From: UBA12481 sp942493265
GTDB taxonomy: Bacteria > Bacteroidota > Bacteroidia > Bacteroidales > UBA12481
Length of the DNA: 64,000 nucleotides
Assembly: GCA_942493265.1 (NCBI GenBank)
Contig: OW818688.1
Span: 3,224,001 to 3,288,000, forward strand
Direction of reading: 5' to 3'
Below, piece by piece: positions 61,856-64,000 of the stretch. A program made the position numbers and the translations under genes. How positions within the stretch are numbered: position 1 is the first letter of the stretch; each line of letters begins with the position of its first letter. Under the pieces are notes generated by a model. It saw only the letters and a list, made by a program, of their open reading frames with translations. It had not been told where the DNA came from and did not search any database.

Positions 61856-63862
61856 ATGACCGTTTCTGACTTTCAAAAGTCCATTCTGGAGGGTATTCCT
61901 GATGAACTGCCCATTGCAAAGCCCTTTAACACAGATTTCAACCATGCACCGAAGCGCAAGGATATCCTGACTGCGGACGAAAAGAAACTGGCAGTTCGCA
62001 ATGCACTCCGATATTTTGATCCTAAACATCATTCTATACTGGCCGGGGAGTTCATGAATGAACTGCTTACCTATGGCCGGATTTATATGTACCGCTTCCG
62101 GCCTGATTATGAGATCCGGTCAAGACATCTGGATGAATTTCCGCATCGTTCCGTTCAGGCTGCAGCTATCATGCTGATGGTCAGCAATAATCTGGATACC
62201 CGCGTTGCACAGCATCCGGATGAGCTGATTACCTATGGAGGAAATGGAGCAGTATTTCAGAATTGGGCGCAGTACCGGTTAACCATGAAATACCTGGCGG
62301 AAATGACCGATGAGCAAACCCTTGTGATGTACTCAGGTCATCCGCTGGGGTTGTTTCCATCCCATAAAGAAGCGCCCCGCGTGGTGGTCACAAACGGAAT
62401 GGTCATTCCCAACTATTCTTCGCCCGATGACTGGGAGAAAATGAATGCACTGGGGGTATCGCAATACGGTCAGATGACAGCCGGTTCATTCATGTATATT
62501 GGTCCGCAGGGTATTGTTCACGGCACCACCATTACCTTGCTGAATGCAGGCAGGATAAAGGCAAAATCACCCTCGCAGGACCTGCGCGGCAAGGTTTACG
62601 TAACCTCCGGGCTCGGAGGCATGTCGGGGGCCCAGCCCAAGGCCACTGTTATCGCCGGTGGGATCTGTCTGGTAGCGGAAATCAATCCGAAAGCCACCCG
62701 GGTTCGCCATGAGCAGGGTTGGGTGGATGAAGTTTTCTCAGATACAGACAAATTATTTGTTCGTATGCAACGGGCAAAACAATCAAAAGAAGCAGTTTCA
62801 CTGGCTTATCAGGGAAATATTGTTGACTTGTGGGAGCAGCTGGCCAAAAAGGAGGTTGAGATTGATCTGGGTTCCGACCAAACCTCACTCCACAATCCCT
62901 GGGCAGGCGGCTATTACCCGGCAGGTATCAGTTTTGATGAATCCAATAAGATGATGTCGAAAGATCCAGCCCGGTTTAATGACCTGGTGCAGGAGTCGCT
63001 CAGGAGGCAGGTAACTGCAATTAATTCTATTTCCAAAACCGGCATGTATTTCTGGGACTATGGAAATGCCTTTTTACTCGAGTCGGGGAGGGCAGGGGCG
63101 GATGTTATGGCCGGAAATGGATCATACCGCTATCCATCTTATGTTCAGGATATTATGGGACCCCTGTTTTTCGATTACGGATTTGGCCCATTCCGATGGG
63201 TTTGCTGCTCGAATGATCCGGCAGAGCTTGCTATAACGGACCGGATAGCCGCCGGGGTGCTGGAAGAGCTGATGAAAGAATCGCCTGAGGATATTCGTCC
63301 CCAGATGGCTGATAACCTGCATTGGATCAGGCAGGCAGGTGGAAACAAAATGGTGGTGGGCTCACAGGCCCGCATCCTTTATGCCGATGCAGTCGGCCGA
63401 ATCCGGATTGCCGGGGCCTTTAACAAGGCCATCGCCGATGGCATCATCAGTGCACCAATTGTACTGGGACGTGATCATCACGATGTTTCCGGGACGGACT
63501 CCCCCTTTCGCGAAACATCCAATATTTACGACGGATCCGCTTTTACGGCTGATATGGCTGTACAAAATGCCATTGGCGACAGTTTCAGGGGTGCCACATG
63601 GATTTCGCTGCATAATGGAGGAGGCGTGGGCTGGGGCGAAGTGATCAACGGCGGTTTCGGTATGGTAATTGATGGGAGTGAAGAGGCCGGTCGACGGTTG
63701 AAAATGATGCTTCACTGGGATGTGAATAATGGTATCGCCCGCCGGAGCTGGGCCCGCAACCCTGCTGCAATGTCGGCAATCAGCCGTGCGGTGAAATCAA
63801 ATCCTTCACTGGTGGTTACGGTGCCGAATCTGGTTAATGATGAAATACTCGACAAATTATAA
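61856..63862 (+). CDS. hutU: Urocanate hydratase
   Basis: Second step of histidine breakdown: urocanate plus water to imidazolone propionate, using tightly bound NAD. The 668 residues match the longer eukaryote/Bacteroidota-type urocanase. Recognisable segments: TYGGNGAVFQNWAQYRL near residue 123, LYSGHPLGLFPSH-like near 160, VTSGLGGMSGAQPKA near 250, and the active-site Cys region GPFRWVCCSNDPAEL near 440. Other hut genes are not in the window to its left; they may lie to the right. Confidence 0.95.
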   Translation: MTVSDFQKSILEGIPDELPIAKPFNTDFNHAPKRKDILTADEKKLAVRNALRYFDPKHHSILAGEFMNELLTYGRIYMYRFRPDYEIRSRHLDEFPHRSVQAAAIMLMVSNNLDTRVAQHPDELITYGGNGAVFQNWAQYRLTMKYLAEMTDEQTLVMYSGHPLGLFPSHKEAPRVVVTNGMVIPNYSSPDDWEKMNALGVSQYGQMTAGSFMYIGPQGIVHGTTITLLNAGRIKAKSPSQDLRGKVYVTSGLGGMSGAQPKATVIAGGICLVAEINPKATRVRHEQGWVDEVFSDTDKLFVRMQRAKQSKEAVSLAYQGNIVDLWEQLAKKEVEIDLGSDQTSLHNPWAGGYYPAGISFDESNKMMSKDPARFNDLVQESLRRQVTAINSISKTGMYFWDYGNAFLLESGRAGADVMAGNGSYRYPSYVQDIMGPLFFDYGFGPFRWVCCSNDPAELAITDRIAAGVLEELMKESPEDIRPQMADNLHWIRQAGGNKMVVGSQARILYADAVGRIRIAGAFNKAIADGIISAPIVLGRDHHDVSGTDSPFRETSNIYDGSAFTADMAVQNAIGDSFRGATWISLHNGGGVGWGEVINGGFGMVIDGSEEAGRRLKMMLHWDVNNGIARRSWARNPAAMSAISRAVKSNPSLVVTVPNLVNDEILDKL

Positions 63863-63880
63863 ACTATAAAATTCAACATA

Positions 63881-64000
63881 ATGAAAACCATTAAATTATC
63901 AGCTCTGGTTTTTATAAGCATAGGCCTGATGTTCACCAGTTGCCTGGAAGAAGAGGGGAATCCCAATCTGGCCGGATCCTGGACCTGTCATGAAACCAGT
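63881..64000 (+). CDS. Lipoprotein, N-terminal fragment (cut by window edge)
   Basis: Forty codons visible from the ATG at 63881 and open to the window end. A lipoprotein signal (IKLSALVFISIGLMFTSC) is followed by LEEEGN, an acidic stretch of the kind that directs Bacteroidota lipoproteins to the cell surface, then NLAGSWTCHETS, which resembles the first strand of a lipocalin-like domain. The function cannot be told from the fragment. Confidence 0.75.
   Translation, partial: MKTIKLSALVFISIGLMFTSCLEEEGNPNLAGSWTCHETS

Noticed and set aside
1..64000. Mobile elements, CRISPR arrays, defence systems
   Set aside because: No transposase, integrase, cas, restriction or toxin-antitoxin genes and no spaced direct repeats were recognised; the window reads as stable chromosomal backbone plus one glycan locus.

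Overview
The window is a contiguous chromosomal stretch of a Bacteroidota bacterium. The evidence is a SusC/SusD/SusE locus, a type IX secretion sorting domain, DUF5606 and DUF3276 proteins, the long Bacteroidota form of NusB, a Cys-less PurF paralogue, and promoters with the Bacteroidota -7 box TANNTTTG. I cannot place it below phylum with confidence; a marine or anaerobic Bacteroidales/Marinilabiliales-like lineage would fit. Gene density is high and both strands are used. I found no tRNA, rRNA, CRISPR array, insertion sequence or prophage.

Layout. (1) 1-5.1 kb: N-terminal half of ftsK (cut by the window edge), carbamate kinase and ornithine carbamoyltransferase, and a LysM plus periplasmic-binding lipid/wall-type protein. 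(2) 5.2-11.6 kb: a four-gene minus-strand operon encoding a NuoE-like, a NuoF-like and a very large NfnB/NuoG-like fusion subunit plus a ferritin-like protein. This looks like a soluble electron-bifurcating NAD(P)H/ferredoxin transhydrogenase of the Stn kind. (3) 11.7-24.4 kb: housekeeping genes: M28 peptidase, SLC13 permease, purC, phoH, SAM hydrolase, mazG, then the nusB-DUF1573-yajC-ybbR-coaE-dnaJ/terB-DUF5606 run, DUF3276 and an acetyltransferase. (4) 24.4-35.3 kb: a glycosidase-like/FGE-fold fusion, an AT-hook protein, an aldehyde dehydrogenase, purL and a Ser-for-Cys PurF paralogue. (5) 35.3-43.2 kb: two GH13 amylases, a GMC oxidoreductase, and a cell-wall cluster of two L,D-transpeptidases, a degenerate third copy and a coiled-coil lipoprotein. 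(6) 43.5-61.8 kb: a retropepsin-like PDZ protein followed by a complete maltodextrin/starch utilisation locus. (7) 61.9 kb to the end: urocanate hydratase and the start of a lipoprotein gene.

The starch locus works as one system. A T9SS-secreted GH13 amylase cuts starch outside the cell. SusC, a SusD that carries two extra SusE-type starch-binding modules, and SusE bind and import maltodextrins. Periplasmic GH13 enzymes shorten them. An MFS porter takes up maltose, GH65 phosphorylase splits it to glucose and beta-glucose-1-phosphate, and PgmB converts that to glucose-6-phosphate. A LacI-family regulator sits in the middle. I found the same 15-bp palindrome-centred sequence in front of both structural operons, with a variant at the regulator's own start, which predicts the operator.

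The points most worth follow-up are the transhydrogenase-like complex with its dead molybdopterin site, the module-in-module SusD, the predicted LacI operators, the L,D-transpeptidase/pseudo-transpeptidase/lipoprotein cluster, and the HMGA-like AT-hook protein.
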